A stretch of 64,000 nt of DNA from Pseudoalteromonas sp. NC201 (GCF_002850255.1 NZ_CP022522.1:562097-626096), one strand, 5' to 3'; shown: positions 16,139-25,630, counted from the first letter of the stretch. Numbers and translations are program-made. The notes: generated by a model from the sequence alone, not told the origin.

Positions 16139-18933
16139 TAAAATTGGTAGTTAATGCCGACCATGCCGCGGATACCATAGTATTCCACCTGTAATGGACG
16201 ACCCTGCTCACCTTGGTAGTACTGCAATGCTTCATTGGTGAGGTTACTTAGCTCTAGGTAAACTAACGTTTGTTCGTTAAGTTGGTATGACGTTGTAAAG
16301 TCCACGCTGGTATTGGCGCCATAGTAGCTATCCGATTGGCTATCGCCGCCGTGCTCTTCGATATAAGCACCTTTATGATTAAGTGCTATTCGAGCGGCAA
16401 AACGGGTGTCGTCGTAATACAGCGTAAAGTTGTAAAGCTCATTGGCCTGACGTGGAATGGCTACTTTTTCTGTGCGCTCTGGGATCTGCATTTCAGAGTC
16501 CATAAAGGTCGCATTGGTCATTACCCCAAAGTTGCTCAAACTGTCAGAAATAAAACCAAGGTCGCGGTTAAATGCCAGCTCAATGCCCGCAAGCCAAGCG
16601 CTATCGCCGTTTTCAGGACGGATGATGGTCACGCCTTGCTTGTTGTTGTAATTGCCAACGCTGGTGGCTTGGAAGATAGGGTCTTGGATATCTTTGTAGA
16701 ATACCCCCGCAGAGACCAAGCCAACGCGGTCAAAATAATGTTCCACCATCAAGTCGAGATTATTTGAGTACGTAGGGTCGAGCGCTGGATTTCCTGAGTT
16801 AAGCTGATTGTCTTGCTCAAGGTAAGTTGCCCCTGGTGTTAATGAGCCAAAGTCAGGACGGGCAAAGGTGCGAGTTAGTGCAAGGCGATAATTGGTATCG
16901 TCATTGGCGCGATAGGTAACATGTAGTGCGGGTAATATTGACCAATAATCATTGCTGTTGGTGGTATCAACAACTTTGTCTTCGTCGGCTAAATAAGTGT
17001 AACCAGACACTTCGGTATCGGTGCGGGTAACGCGTAAGCCGCCTAATACTTCCCAGTTGTCGTTAGCTTGGTAAGTTGCCATACCGTAGAGCGAGGTGTG
17101 GGTTTCTTCAACATCGAAGTTTCTGCCCAGCGCTCCACCGTTGCTGATGAGTGCTGATTCACCCACATCTAGCTTGAACTTATTGCGATTTTGCGTCCAA
17201 AACTGGGCAAGAGCATCGGTGGAAGCCACCTGCGACAACTGCGTGCGATAATCAAACTTGGCTTCGCTTAAGTAATCGCTGCGACCGGGTTGATCGCTTA
17301 AGGCAAAGTCTGCAAGCGTTGGCGCTGCGCCATATTGTTCGCTGTCCCACGCGTAAAACTCGTCGGCAAAGTCAGCTTTACGGACTTTGTCACGGTATTT
17401 TGCCCCAAATTTAACGGCTAGCTGGTTATTGTATTGCCAGTCAAAGTCGGCATTGGCTACCAGTCTGTCTTTTTCGTTGACGTAGACTTTGTATAGCTCA
17501 ACCCAAGACAAACCCATTTTGCTTGGATCGAGTGTAAAGCCCGAGGGGAAGTGATTGCTAATGGCGTTCCAAGGGTCACTGCCGCCGTCTACTTGGTTGT
17601 AGGCATAATTTTTACCGGTATCGCGGTCTTCAAGTCCAACATATCCAACCTCTTTTTGATCAAAACGGGCGACAAAATAGCTATTGTCTTCACTGTTGGG
17701 TTTGTCGCCATAGCGAAACTCATTTTCGTACGTGGCTAGTTGCCAAGAGAGCGTTTTATCAAAGCCAAAGTCATGTTCACCTGCAATTTCAAAGCCTTGC
17801 ATTTCGGTGATGAGTTCGTTGCGAATATGCTGCAGCTCAGCACGGTCTTTATCAAAACGCAGCCTGTGCTTATAGTGGGTTTCATCATCAATCAGTGTGC
17901 CATATAGCGCGCTGGCGCTGAGCGTGCCGCTTTCAAGTTGATATTCCAGCGAGCCATTTAAGCCGTAAGTTTCACGGGTTCCGGTATAATCACGCAGCTC
18001 TAAACGGTAAATGCCTAAGCCATCGTTACCCCGGCGCGGCTCATAATTATCGGTTGCCCAATCACGCTGCCACGCTGTGGCGTTAATGATAAAACCTAGC
18101 TTGTCGTCGAGTAGACGGTCGCCATACACCACATTGGCAGAATAATTTGTACCATCGGCCAGTTCGTTTTGGCCCACAGCAAAGTTGGTTTTGAGGATAA
18201 AATCATCAGCGCCTTTTTTGGTCACGAAATTAACATTACCGCCAATCGCATCGCCTTCCATGTCGGGAGTGATAGCTTTAGACACTTCCACAAACTCAAT
18301 CAATTCGCTTGGAAAAAAGTCGAACGCAGTGGCGCGGCTGGTGGTTTCCTCTTCTGCGGTTGGAAGGCGGTTACCGTTGATGCTGGCCGAACTCCATTGT
18401 GACGGTAAACCACGCACTGCAACAAAGCGGCCTTCACCTTGGTCACGCTCTATCGACACACCTGGAATACGTTGTACGGCTTCAGCGGCATTTCTATCTG
18501 GTAACTTACCAATCCCATCGGCAGAAATGATACTTTTGATATTACTGGCATTTTTTTGGTTATTTGCAGCGGCCATTGCGCCACGGAAGATTTGCCCAAC
18601 CGTGACCACTTCTTCCATCGCTTGTTGATGGTTTAATAAGATTGGAGACAACGTAGTGACTTTGCCATCAGTTACTTCAACCTGTAGTTCTGTTTCCTGA
18701 TAACCCATATATTTCACGACTAAGGTGTAGCGACCGGCATCCAGTTTTGGTAGTTCAAAGCGACCACGATAATCAGATACTGTGGATACATCTTGGCCTT
18801 TTACTGAGATAACAGCGCCAGAAAGATTACTTTGTGGGTCTTTTACAACACCAACGAGTTTACCTGTTGCAGCATATAAGCTGGGACTGGTGGCGAGTAA
18901 CACGGCAGCAGCGATTTGGGTTAGTTTTTTCAT
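16138..18933 (-). CDS. TonB-dependent receptor of the phosphonate operon
   Basis: 931-residue outer-membrane receptor for energised uptake. It has a signal peptide (MKKLTQIAAAVLLATSPSLYAA), an N-terminal carboxypeptidase-regulatory-like domain (GKLVGVVKDPQSNLSGAVI to about residue 100), then a plug (LPDRNAAEAVQRIPGVSIER, VRGLP, GGNVNFVTKKG) and a beta-barrel ending in phenylalanine (MVGINYQF). This is the TonB-Xanth-Caul type common for sugar and organic-ligand uptake in marine bacteria. It is the first gene of the minus-strand operon with DUF5690, phnX, FAD, HD and repressor genes, and has a PhnF-type operator upstream. The ligand is inferred to be a phosphonate or phosphonate-bearing glycan or lipid. 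Confidence 0.88.
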   Translation of the reverse strand: MKKLTQIAAAVLLATSPSLYAATGKLVGVVKDPQSNLSGAVISVKGQDVSTVSDYRGRFELPKLDAGRYTLVVKYMGYQETELQVEVTDGKVTTLSPILLNHQQAMEEVVTVGQIFRGAMAAANNQKNASNIKSIISADGIGKLPDRNAAEAVQRIPGVSIERDQGEGRFVAVRGLPSQWSSASINGNRLPTAEEETTSRATAFDFFPSELIEFVEVSKAITPDMEGDAIGGNVNFVTKKGADDFILKTNFAVGQNELADGTNYSANVVYGDRLLDDKLGFIINATAWQRDWATDNYEPRRGNDGLGIYRLELRDYTGTRETYGLNGSLEYQLESGTLSASALYGTLIDDETHYKHRLRFDKDRAELQHIRNELITEMQGFEIAGEHDFGFDKTLSWQLATYENEFRYGDKPNSEDNSYFVARFDQKEVGYVGLEDRDTGKNYAYNQVDGGSDPWNAISNHFPSGFTLDPSKMGLSWVELYKVYVNEKDRLVANADFDWQYNNQLAVKFGAKYRDKVRKADFADEFYAWDSEQYGAAPTLADFALSDQPGRSDYLSEAKFDYRTQLSQVASTDALAQFWTQNRNKFKLDVGESALISNGGALGRNFDVEETHTSLYGMATYQANDNWEVLGGLRVTRTDTEVSGYTYLADEDKVVDTTNSNDYWSILPALHVTYRANDDTNYRLALTRTFARPDFGSLTPGATYLEQDNQLNSGNPALDPTYSNNLDLMVEHYFDRVGLVSAGVFYKDIQDPIFQATSVGNYNNKQGVTIIRPENGDSAWLAGIELAFNRDLGFISDSLSNFGVMTNATFMDSEMQIPERTEKVAIPRQANELYNFTLYYDDTRFAARIALNHKGAYIEEHGGDSQSDSYYGANTSVDFTTSYQLNEQTLVYLELSNLTNEALQYYQGEQGRPLQVEYYGIRGMVGINYQF

Positions 18934-18964
18934 TGCTCTTTTCTCAAAAGTTTGGGTTAAATTT

Positions 18965-18978
18965 CTGGTCTAGTCCAG
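18965..18978 (-). promoter_or_regulatory. PhnF/PhnR-type operator of the phosphonate receptor operon
   Basis: CTGGTCTAGTCCAG on the plus strand (CTGGACTAGACCAG on the minus) is a palindrome matching the phnW operator CTGGTATAGACCAG at 12 of 14 positions. It lies about 30 bases before the receptor ATG. The regulator gene at the end of this operon is the likely binder. Confidence 0.72.
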
Positions 18979-19006
18979 TTTGTTGCAGATAGAGTAATGA
19001 CGGTTT

Positions 19007-19024
19007 TTTACATTCCGATGACAC
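19007..19024 (-). promoter_or_regulatory. Weak Pho-box-like repeats upstream of the receptor gene
   Basis: On the minus strand GTGTCAT and ATGTAAA lie 11 bases apart, with CCGTCAT a further 10 bases downstream, loosely resembling Pho-box half-sites. The match is weak, but phnW and the alkaline phosphatase gene have similar arrangements. Confidence 0.25.
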
Positions 19025-19175
19025 AAAGGTGAAAAATTAACTAGCGCCTACTGCTCTTTGTTGTTTGATTCGCTTTAAAGGAGATAGGAGGATGTTGTTA
19101 GATGTTTGGCTTAACTGAATAAGATTTGTCATACTCGCGTTATCAGCGACAGGTTTTCAGTAAAGGAATGGCAAC

Positions 19176-20390
19176 GTGATTTATGCTTTGATTGCGGCGA
19201 TTGGACTTTCTCTTTTTATTTATAGCATTACAGCTCGACAACTAGATAGGGCGGAGCTCACCGCACCTATGTGGTTTGTGCTAACGGGCGGGGCGATAGG
19301 CTTTGTGCTTGGTAATATTGAAGGAGGGCAACAAGCTTTAGCGGTAGATATTAATGGCCTACAAACTTGGTTGCCGATTATTGAGTTGACGCTTGCGATT
19401 TATTTATTTTCCGATGCTGCAAAAACGCGATTACGGGTGTTATCTCACAGCTTTCAGTTACCGGTTAAATTATTACTCGGGCTGCCATTAACCATGGTAT
19501 TTGGCGCGTGGGTGGCCCATGAGCTGTTCCAGTTATCTTGGTTGGCTTGCTTTTTAATTGCGGTGATCATCACCCCAACCGATGCCACTTTATGCAAAAC
19601 CTTCATTCAGGATAAGTCTGTGCCCACCAGATTACGTGAGGCAATTAATGTGGAAAGTGGCTTGAATGATGGCCTATGTATTCCGGTATTTCTGTTTTTA
19701 CTGGGAGTATTAGCTGAGCGAATGCAAGCGACGACCGAATCATTTGCTTGGATTTTTATACGCGAAGTGGGGATTGCACTCGTTGTCGCGGGGTTACTGA
19801 CTGGGGTGATCATTTGGTTACTTAAACGCGCCTATCAACATCATTACTTTGCGTCTAAAACCAGCCCTTTTCTCTTTGTTGGCATCGCTTTTTTAGTTTT
19901 CTCGGTAACTCAAGCTTTGCATGGCAGTGGCTTTATTGCTGCATTTGTCAGCGGTTTGCTGTTTGATAAATATTATCGTGATGAGTTTAAAGATCAGCTT
20001 ATCGAAGAAGGTGAGCACCTCGCCGAATTTGCGGCTTTTATGATCTGGATTGTGTTTGGTTTGTCGGCCAGTGTAGTGCTGCTAAACGTTACCCAATGGC
20101 AGGTTTGGGTGTACGCAGTGTTAGCAACTGCCATGTTTAGATTGATCCCGGTATTCCTCTGTTTGTTAGGTGGTGCACTGACAACCAAAGAGCGCTTTAC
20201 GTTAGCTTGGTTTGGCCCCAAGGGATTGGCTTCGGTGGTGCTAACCTTAATGCTACTCAGCGAAGAGTTGCCAAATGGTTTGCAAATTACTCAAGTGGCA
20301 ATGGCAACGGTGCTGTTGAGCATTTTTGTGTTTGGATTATCTAGTCGACCCATTTCTAAATTATTTACCAGTGCTTCTGGTCGAGAGTGA
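19176..20390 (+). CDS. Cation/proton antiporter, CPA1 (NhaP-like) family
   Basis: 404 residues, about 12 transmembrane helices. The motifs TPTDATLCKTFI (transport-site Asp) and ESGLNDGLCIPVF are those of CPA1 Na+(K+)/H+ exchangers, and FGPKGLASVVLTLML closes the membrane domain. It should exchange sodium or potassium for protons across the inner membrane, useful in seawater. GTG start with AAGGA upstream. It is a single gene, unrelated to its neighbours as far as can be seen. Ion specificity is not readable. Confidence 0.85.
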   Translation: MIYALIAAIGLSLFIYSITARQLDRAELTAPMWFVLTGGAIGFVLGNIEGGQQALAVDINGLQTWLPIIELTLAIYLFSDAAKTRLRVLSHSFQLPVKLLLGLPLTMVFGAWVAHELFQLSWLACFLIAVIITPTDATLCKTFIQDKSVPTRLREAINVESGLNDGLCIPVFLFLLGVLAERMQATTESFAWIFIREVGIALVVAGLLTGVIIWLLKRAYQHHYFASKTSPFLFVGIAFLVFSVTQALHGSGFIAAFVSGLLFDKYYRDEFKDQLIEEGEHLAEFAAFMIWIVFGLSASVVLLNVTQWQVWVYAVLATAMFRLIPVFLCLLGGALTTKERFTLAWFGPKGLASVVLTLMLLSEELPNGLQITQVAMATVLLSIFVFGLSSRPISKLFTSASGRE

Positions 20391-20477
20391 TTACTCTAAA
20401 TAACAATTGGTATAGCGTATGATTTCGTATCTGAATTGTACTGTTATATTGTAACTTGTTGTGAAATAAAATATTTT

Positions 20478-20506
20478 TTGTCACTTTGCTGAAATAAAAA
20501 AGTCAT
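20478..20506 (+). promoter_or_regulatory. Probable Pho box upstream of alkaline phosphatase gene
   Basis: Three heptamers, TTGTCAC, CTGAAAT and AAGTCAT, are spaced exactly 11 bases apart with AT-rich gaps (TTTG, AAAA). They match the CTGTCAT half-site at 5 of 7 positions each; TTGTCAC rises to 6 of 7 if C is allowed at the last base. The spacing and the phosphate-scavenging product support PhoB control. Confidence 0.5.
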
Positions 20507-20565
20507 GTAACGCGCCTAGACTGTGCCCGCCTTACAGACAAATATTACGTTTCAGGAACAGTACA

Positions 20566-22230
20566 ATGAATAAAAAGTTACTTACAGTTGCTATCTCTGC
20601 AATTCTACTTACCGCGTGTGATGACGATACAAAAACCGTTGAGGTGATCAAAGAAGTTGAAGTCATCAAAGAAGTACCAGTGCAAGAAGTGACACAAGTA
20701 AAAAATGTGATCCTTATGATCGGTGACGGTATGGGACCACAGCAAGTTGGCTTACTTGAAGAGTATGCTCAGCGCGCGCCAAACTCAACTTATAAAAACA
20801 AAGGCAATCAAACAGCGCTGTCTAAACTTGCTGCGGGTGGTCATTTAGGCCTTTCCATGAACGCACCACATGGCGCGACTGGCAGTCTAGTAACTGACTC
20901 TGCTTGTTCGGCAACTCAATTAGCAACCGGCCTTGCAGCAGGCTCAGAAATGATAGGCCTTGATGCCGATGGCAATAAAGTAGCGACTATCTTAGAAAAA
21001 GCCAAAGCCGCGGGTAAAGCGACGGGTCTTGTTTCAGATACGCGTATTACGCACGCGACGCCAGCGGCATTTGCTGCCCATATGCCGCATCGTTCATACG
21101 AAGCTGAAATCGCTGAGCAATTAGTTCGCTCTGGCAGCGTTGATGTGATGTTATCTGGTGGTGCTCGCGTATTTGTACCAAAGAGCACGCCTGACAATGC
21201 TGAAGTACAAGCACAACTCGACGCGCTTGGCATGCCTAGTAGCGTATATAAAAGCTCAAAGCGTGGAGATGAAACTAACCTAGTTGTTGAAGCAAAAGAG
21301 CAACATGGTTATGGCCTTGCTTTTGATAAAGCACAATTAAGCAGTTTTGAAGGCGAAAAAGTACTAGGTCTATTCGCAAACTCTGGTATGAGTGACGCAA
21401 TTGCTTACAAAGCTTGTCAACAAAGCAACAGCTGTACTCAGCCTTCATTAAAAGAAATGACGGTGAAAGCGCTTGATATCTTGTCTAAAGATGAAGATGG
21501 CTTTTTCTTGATGATTGAAGGTGGTCAAATTGACTGGGCGGGTCATGCAAACGATGCAGGTTGGATGCTAAATGAGCTGCTTAAATTTGATGAAGCCGTT
21601 GAAGCTGTGCATGAATGGGTAAAAGACCGTAACGATACGCTAGTCGTTGTGACTGCAGACCATGAAACGGGTAGTTTTGGCTTTAGTTATTCAAAGCATG
21701 AGCGTCCTGAAGCACAAACGCTGTCTGGCGATGGTATGTATGTAAATGGTGTTGCTAAAGAATACCATCCTAAATTTAACTTTGGTCCACTTGCGCAACT
21801 AGACAAGCTTTACGCGCAAACAGGCACTTTCTTCGATATCCTTGCAGAAGCTGCGCCTGATGAAGCCTATGAAAATGTATCGGGTCCAACTTGGAAAGCG
21901 ACCATTGAAGATATGACGGCTTACACGGTGACGCTAGATAATGCCGCAAAAGTCGGTCAGAGTGTATACGATGAAAATAGCGCAGATATGATCCCAGCGT
22001 TTGAAGACTTTAGTGACTTCTATGTATACGCCAAAGAGGATTACACCGGAAAAATTGCTCGCGCGATTGCCTCAGAGCAAAGTGTAGTGTGGGGTACTGG
22101 TACACATACGGCAGCGCCAGTACCGGTTTATACTTTTGGTCCTGCGGGCGTAACTAAGCAGTTCTCAACCATGCAGCACCATGTGGACGTTGCAAACAAA
22201 ATGATGACTGCGCTTGGTTTAACTGAATAA
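20566..22230 (+). CDS. Alkaline phosphatase, predicted lipoprotein
   Basis: 554-residue alkaline phosphatase releasing phosphate from organic monoesters outside the cytoplasm. The N terminus MNKKLLTVAISAILLTAC is a lipoprotein signal with Cys18 as lipid site, followed by a charged spacer rich in VEVIKEV repeats. Catalytic features: MIGDGMGPQQ (metal Asp), nucleophile Ser112 in TDSACSATQLATG, HATPAAFAAH, GGQIDWAGHANDA, TADHETGSFGF and the final GTHTAAPVPVY. A Pho-box-like element lies upstream. Unlike E. coli PhoA, it appears membrane-tethered. Confidence 0.92.
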   Translation: MNKKLLTVAISAILLTACDDDTKTVEVIKEVEVIKEVPVQEVTQVKNVILMIGDGMGPQQVGLLEEYAQRAPNSTYKNKGNQTALSKLAAGGHLGLSMNAPHGATGSLVTDSACSATQLATGLAAGSEMIGLDADGNKVATILEKAKAAGKATGLVSDTRITHATPAAFAAHMPHRSYEAEIAEQLVRSGSVDVMLSGGARVFVPKSTPDNAEVQAQLDALGMPSSVYKSSKRGDETNLVVEAKEQHGYGLAFDKAQLSSFEGEKVLGLFANSGMSDAIAYKACQQSNSCTQPSLKEMTVKALDILSKDEDGFFLMIEGGQIDWAGHANDAGWMLNELLKFDEAVEAVHEWVKDRNDTLVVVTADHETGSFGFSYSKHERPEAQTLSGDGMYVNGVAKEYHPKFNFGPLAQLDKLYAQTGTFFDILAEAAPDEAYENVSGPTWKATIEDMTAYTVTLDNAAKVGQSVYDENSADMIPAFEDFSDFYVYAKEDYTGKIARAIASEQSVVWGTGTHTAAPVPVYTFGPAGVTKQFSTMQHHVDVANKMMTALGLTE

Positions 22231-22260
22231 GCCAAGCACCTAGATTTTAAGTAACTTCAG

Positions 22261-25200
22261 TTAAGCCACAGCAATGTGGCTTTTTTCTGTCATTAAGGTC
22301 AGAAATTCGCGTTGTGGTAGCGGCTTTGAATAGTAATAACCCTGACCAAAATCACATCCAGCCTGTTTTAATAGCTGATGCTGAGTCGCGGTCTCAACGC
22401 CTTCAGCGATGACTTTTAAGCCTAGGCGGTGAGCCATCAAAATAATGGTTTCACATAGGGTTAAATCGTCTGCATTGGTTGCAATGCCATCGACGAAGCG
22501 TTTATCAATTTTCACAAAGTGACAATCTAATTGTTTTAGATACGCGAGTGATGAGTAACCCGTGCCAAAGTCATCTAACGCAAATTGAAAACCTTGCTGC
22601 TTTAAGCGTTCAACTCGTTGTTTAGTGCGGCTATCATTGTGCATCATCATTCCCTCCGTAACTTCTAAAACCACGTGCTCAGGGGGGATCGCAAGCGTTG
22701 TGAGTTTGTCACTCCAGCTTGCTAAGGTGCAATTTTTAGCGGCAAATTGGACCGGTGACACATTGATGCTAATTTGTGTTGTATGGCCTAAGTGCTGTAG
22801 TTGTGTCAATGTATCAACAGACTGCGAAAATGCTAAATCGCCAATATGATGAATGAGCTGGGTTTCTTCGGCTAACGGAATAAACTCTGCGGGACTCACC
22901 ATACCTTGCTCTGGGTGTCGCCAGCGGATCAAGGCCTCGGCTTTGGCGACGCGATTATCGTCAAGTGATACGATAGGCTGGTAGTGCATTTCAAATTGAT
23001 TGTTATGCAGTGCAGTACGAATACCTTTGAGCATGTGCATTCTAGATTCTGCGACTTTGCGTAAAGCGTCATCAAAAATCACATAGCCGTTACGACCTTG
23101 CTGCTTTGCTCGATACATAGCTTGATCGGCAGCCTTTAATAGGGCTTCTGCACCATTACCATCTGTTGGTGCGGTGGCAATCCCCATACTTGCAGTGATA
23201 TGGCATTGCTCATCTTGGATCTCAAAAGGCTGTTTGAATGCGGACTGGATCTGAGCTGCTAGTGCTTTGCACTTTGCTTTATGTTCGTCATCCTCCAACA
23301 CAAAGACAAACTCATCACCTCCAATGCGGGATAAAAACGCATGCGGAGCCATACTCTTTAAACGTTGTGCGACTAACTTCAAGAGTAAGTCGCCGTAATA
23401 ATGGCCTAATGTGTCGTTAATATCTTTAAAATTGTCGAGATCGAGTAATAACACGGCGGTTTGTTGTTGTCCGCTGGCAACCTGTTTTTTTAAGTGTTTT
23501 TTAAGTCCCACACGATTATGGAGATCGGTTAATTCGTCAAAATGTGCTTGTTTCCAGATCAGCGCATCTTTACGCTTTACTTCGGTAATATCGGTGAAGA
23601 TCGCGACGCGGCGGTAGATCTCACGGTTGCTATCGTAAACGCTATCAATAGTCAGCCATTCGGTGTAAAGCTCGCCATTTTTCTTACGGTTGACAATCTC
23701 ACCTTGCCAACGGCCGTGTTCGTTGAGCTGCTGCCACATCAATTCGTAAAAGCTACGGTCATGTTGACCCGATCCTAACATGGCAGTGGACTTACCCAGC
23801 ACCTCTGAGCGTGAGTAACCAGTTACACGCGTAAAGGCAAGGTTGACGTCCAAGATAAAGCCATTGGCATCCGTGATGATCATACATTCGCTGCTATTGT
23901 TGTACACCAATGCTGCAAGGTTTAGTGCTTCTTCTTGATGCTTACGTTGGCTAATATCACGGAAAATCAACAACGCCTGTGGATGTGACTCAATGGCACA
24001 TAGGCGACATTCAACCACTTGATTACTGGTTGGTGAAAACTCAAGTTGCACATAGGTTTTGTCATTCAACAGCGCAAGCTCTGCGCGGATCCGTTTATAG
24101 ATATGTTCTGGGAGCAATTCCCTAAGCGTTTGTGCTTTGTCTGTGTAATCGCCATAACGAGATAAGATCTGAGCCTGTTGATCTAAGCGCACATAGCTAT
24201 CGGGGAGTGCATTAATCAGGGCTTTTACAACGGCAAGTCTATGATTTGCATTGTCTTCAGCGGCTAAGCGTGTTTGCGCCATATGAGCAAAACGCTCGGC
24301 GATATGCTCAAATTCACTGGGCACTTTGGTTGCGTTAAAACGGCGATCTTGCTTGCCCGATTCAAGTTGTGCAATAGCATGCTTGAGTGCGCCTAGCGGT
24401 TTTAAAAGTTGTTGCTTTAATTGCCAATGTGTTTGCCAAAACAAAATAGACACAAGCGCCAAAAATATTCCTAGAAAGAGTGCAAAACGCTTATCTATGC
24501 TGCTCAACTGGGACTCAAAATCGAAACTAAAGTAGATTTGTAACGCTCGGTTGCTGTTATTGAGTGATTGCTTTACATACACCAAGCGATTGCCTTCTGG
24601 GGTGTTTAGTAGCGTCGCCTGTGTGCCTAAATTGCTTGGCCAAGAACTGCTAACAGCACGGCCAAGTTCTGCATTTGCTGCTGGGTATTGCGCAATGATT
24701 TGCGCTTTAGCGTCGGCAATCATTACCCGAGTACCAACAGGAAGAGGCAGTTTTGCAAGGGTCTGGCTCCAATGCGTTAAGCCTTTGACCGCGACAAGCA
24801 TAAATAAAAATTGCTGTTTATCATCGTAAATTGGTAGCGCGAAGTTGACTGTTGCACGCTGCATGCTGCGGTCAATTTGATACTCACCAATACTAAACTG
24901 GGCAGTGCGCATTGCGGTTTTAAAGTAACCACGATCGGCAATATTGATCTCGCGTTGATCTGCTTGATGCGTAGTACAAAGTACGTTCCCTTGTGCGTCA
25001 ACTATGCCAAGGTTAGCTAGGTTGGGGCTGAGCAGCATCGCGTGATAAAGCAGCGGCGGGCATTTGCCGTGCTCTACGGTAAGATGATCAATACGGGTCG
25101 ACAGTTGCTGTAAGACTTGTTCTGTATCTGCGAGCTCTACCTGCTGGATCGCCGCAACTTGTTTGGCGTAATGCAGCGCCTGTTGTGACTGTTGTGTTAA

Positions 25201-25374
25201 TGCCTGCTGACGTTGCTCACATAATAGAAATAAAATAATGATCAGACATGGCAAGCACAGTAGAACGAGTAAGCGATAAAATCGAAACTGTATTGAAGAT
25301 TTCAGAATAATCCCACCTATGGAGCTGATCAGAGAGCGCGAATGATACCGAATCAAGTTAGGACAACCAAGCAA
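22261..25374 (-). CDS. Membrane sensor with CACHE, PAS, GGDEF and EAL domains
   Basis: Predicted cyclic-di-GMP enzyme of up to 1037 residues. Order: transmembrane helix near residue 35-52, periplasmic CACHE-like sensor, second helix near 300, HAMP-like linker, PAS domain (ALVYNNSSECMIITDANGF onward), GGDEF with intact RIGGDEFVFV, then EAL with intact AEALIRWRH and DDFGTGYSSL. Both catalytic signatures are present, so it could make or degrade c-di-GMP; no RxxD inhibitory site is seen before GGDEF. No ATG opens the frame: TTG at 25374 or 25356 are options, and the natural start may be nearer KSSIQFRFYRLL, where only ATT or CTG codons occur. Confidence 0.85.
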   Translation of the reverse strand: MLGCPNLIRYHSRSLISSIGGIILKSSIQFRFYRLLVLLCLPCLIIILFLLCEQRQQALTQQSQQALHYAKQVAAIQQVELADTEQVLQQLSTRIDHLTVEHGKCPPLLYHAMLLSPNLANLGIVDAQGNVLCTTHQADQREINIADRGYFKTAMRTAQFSIGEYQIDRSMQRATVNFALPIYDDKQQFLFMLVAVKGLTHWSQTLAKLPLPVGTRVMIADAKAQIIAQYPAANAELGRAVSSSWPSNLGTQATLLNTPEGNRLVYVKQSLNNSNRALQIYFSFDFESQLSSIDKRFALFLGIFLALVSILFWQTHWQLKQQLLKPLGALKHAIAQLESGKQDRRFNATKVPSEFEHIAERFAHMAQTRLAAEDNANHRLAVVKALINALPDSYVRLDQQAQILSRYGDYTDKAQTLRELLPEHIYKRIRAELALLNDKTYVQLEFSPTSNQVVECRLCAIESHPQALLIFRDISQRKHQEEALNLAALVYNNSSECMIITDANGFILDVNLAFTRVTGYSRSEVLGKSTAMLGSGQHDRSFYELMWQQLNEHGRWQGEIVNRKKNGELYTEWLTIDSVYDSNREIYRRVAIFTDITEVKRKDALIWKQAHFDELTDLHNRVGLKKHLKKQVASGQQQTAVLLLDLDNFKDINDTLGHYYGDLLLKLVAQRLKSMAPHAFLSRIGGDEFVFVLEDDEHKAKCKALAAQIQSAFKQPFEIQDEQCHITASMGIATAPTDGNGAEALLKAADQAMYRAKQQGRNGYVIFDDALRKVAESRMHMLKGIRTALHNNQFEMHYQPIVSLDDNRVAKAEALIRWRHPEQGMVSPAEFIPLAEETQLIHHIGDLAFSQSVDTLTQLQHLGHTTQISINVSPVQFAAKNCTLASWSDKLTTLAIPPEHVVLEVTEGMMMHNDSRTKQRVERLKQQGFQFALDDFGTGYSSLAYLKQLDCHFVKIDKRFVDGIATNADDLTLCETIILMAHRLGLKVIAEGVETATQHQLLKQAGCDFGQGYYYSKPLPQREFLTLMTEKSHIAVA
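22263..22286 (+). terminator. Terminator of the alkaline phosphatase gene
   Basis: AAGCCACA, loop GCAA, TGTGGCTT and a T run. It overlaps the last codons of the convergent GGDEF-EAL gene. Confidence 0.8.
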
Positions 25375-25581
25375 ATTTGCATAAATAATTCAGCTGCAAA
25401 AGCATCACTGAGCAAGGGCTAACAGATAGAATTTTTAATTTCTAAATTGAAAGTATGATGTGATTATCCGGTCAAAAAAAATGGCATTTTTTCATCTCTC
25501 CACTTTTTTCCACAAAATTCATGATCTTCCACAAATCCCGCGATTTTTCTGGCTTTCAAAGGTGTTAAAGGTACCGACTGA
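25375..25581. other. AT-rich intergenic region before the dcw promoter
   Basis: No gene is seen. The tract contains TTTTCCACA near 25507 and TCTTCCACA near 25526, which resemble DnaA boxes (TTATCCACA) with one and two mismatches. Their significance is doubtful. Confidence 0.4.
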
Positions 25582-25613
25582 GCTTGACAAAAGTGCTTGT
25601 CAAGCCCTAGACT
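25582..25613 (+). promoter_or_regulatory. dcw (mraZ) promoter overlapped by an inverted repeat
   Basis: TTGACA at 25584-25589 and TAGACT at 25608-25613, 18 bases apart, form a good sigma-70 promoter. A perfect inverted repeat, GCTTGACA-N8-TGTCAAGC (25582-25605), covers the -35 and most of the spacer, so a dimeric regulator could bind there. Confidence 0.7.
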
Positions 25614-25630
25614 GTTCTTCTGTGGTAAAA

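Noticed and set aside
25505..25540. DnaA boxes before the dcw cluster
   Set aside because: Two TTCCACA-type sequences have one or two mismatches to the consensus in AT-rich DNA; they were noted but are too weak to call.
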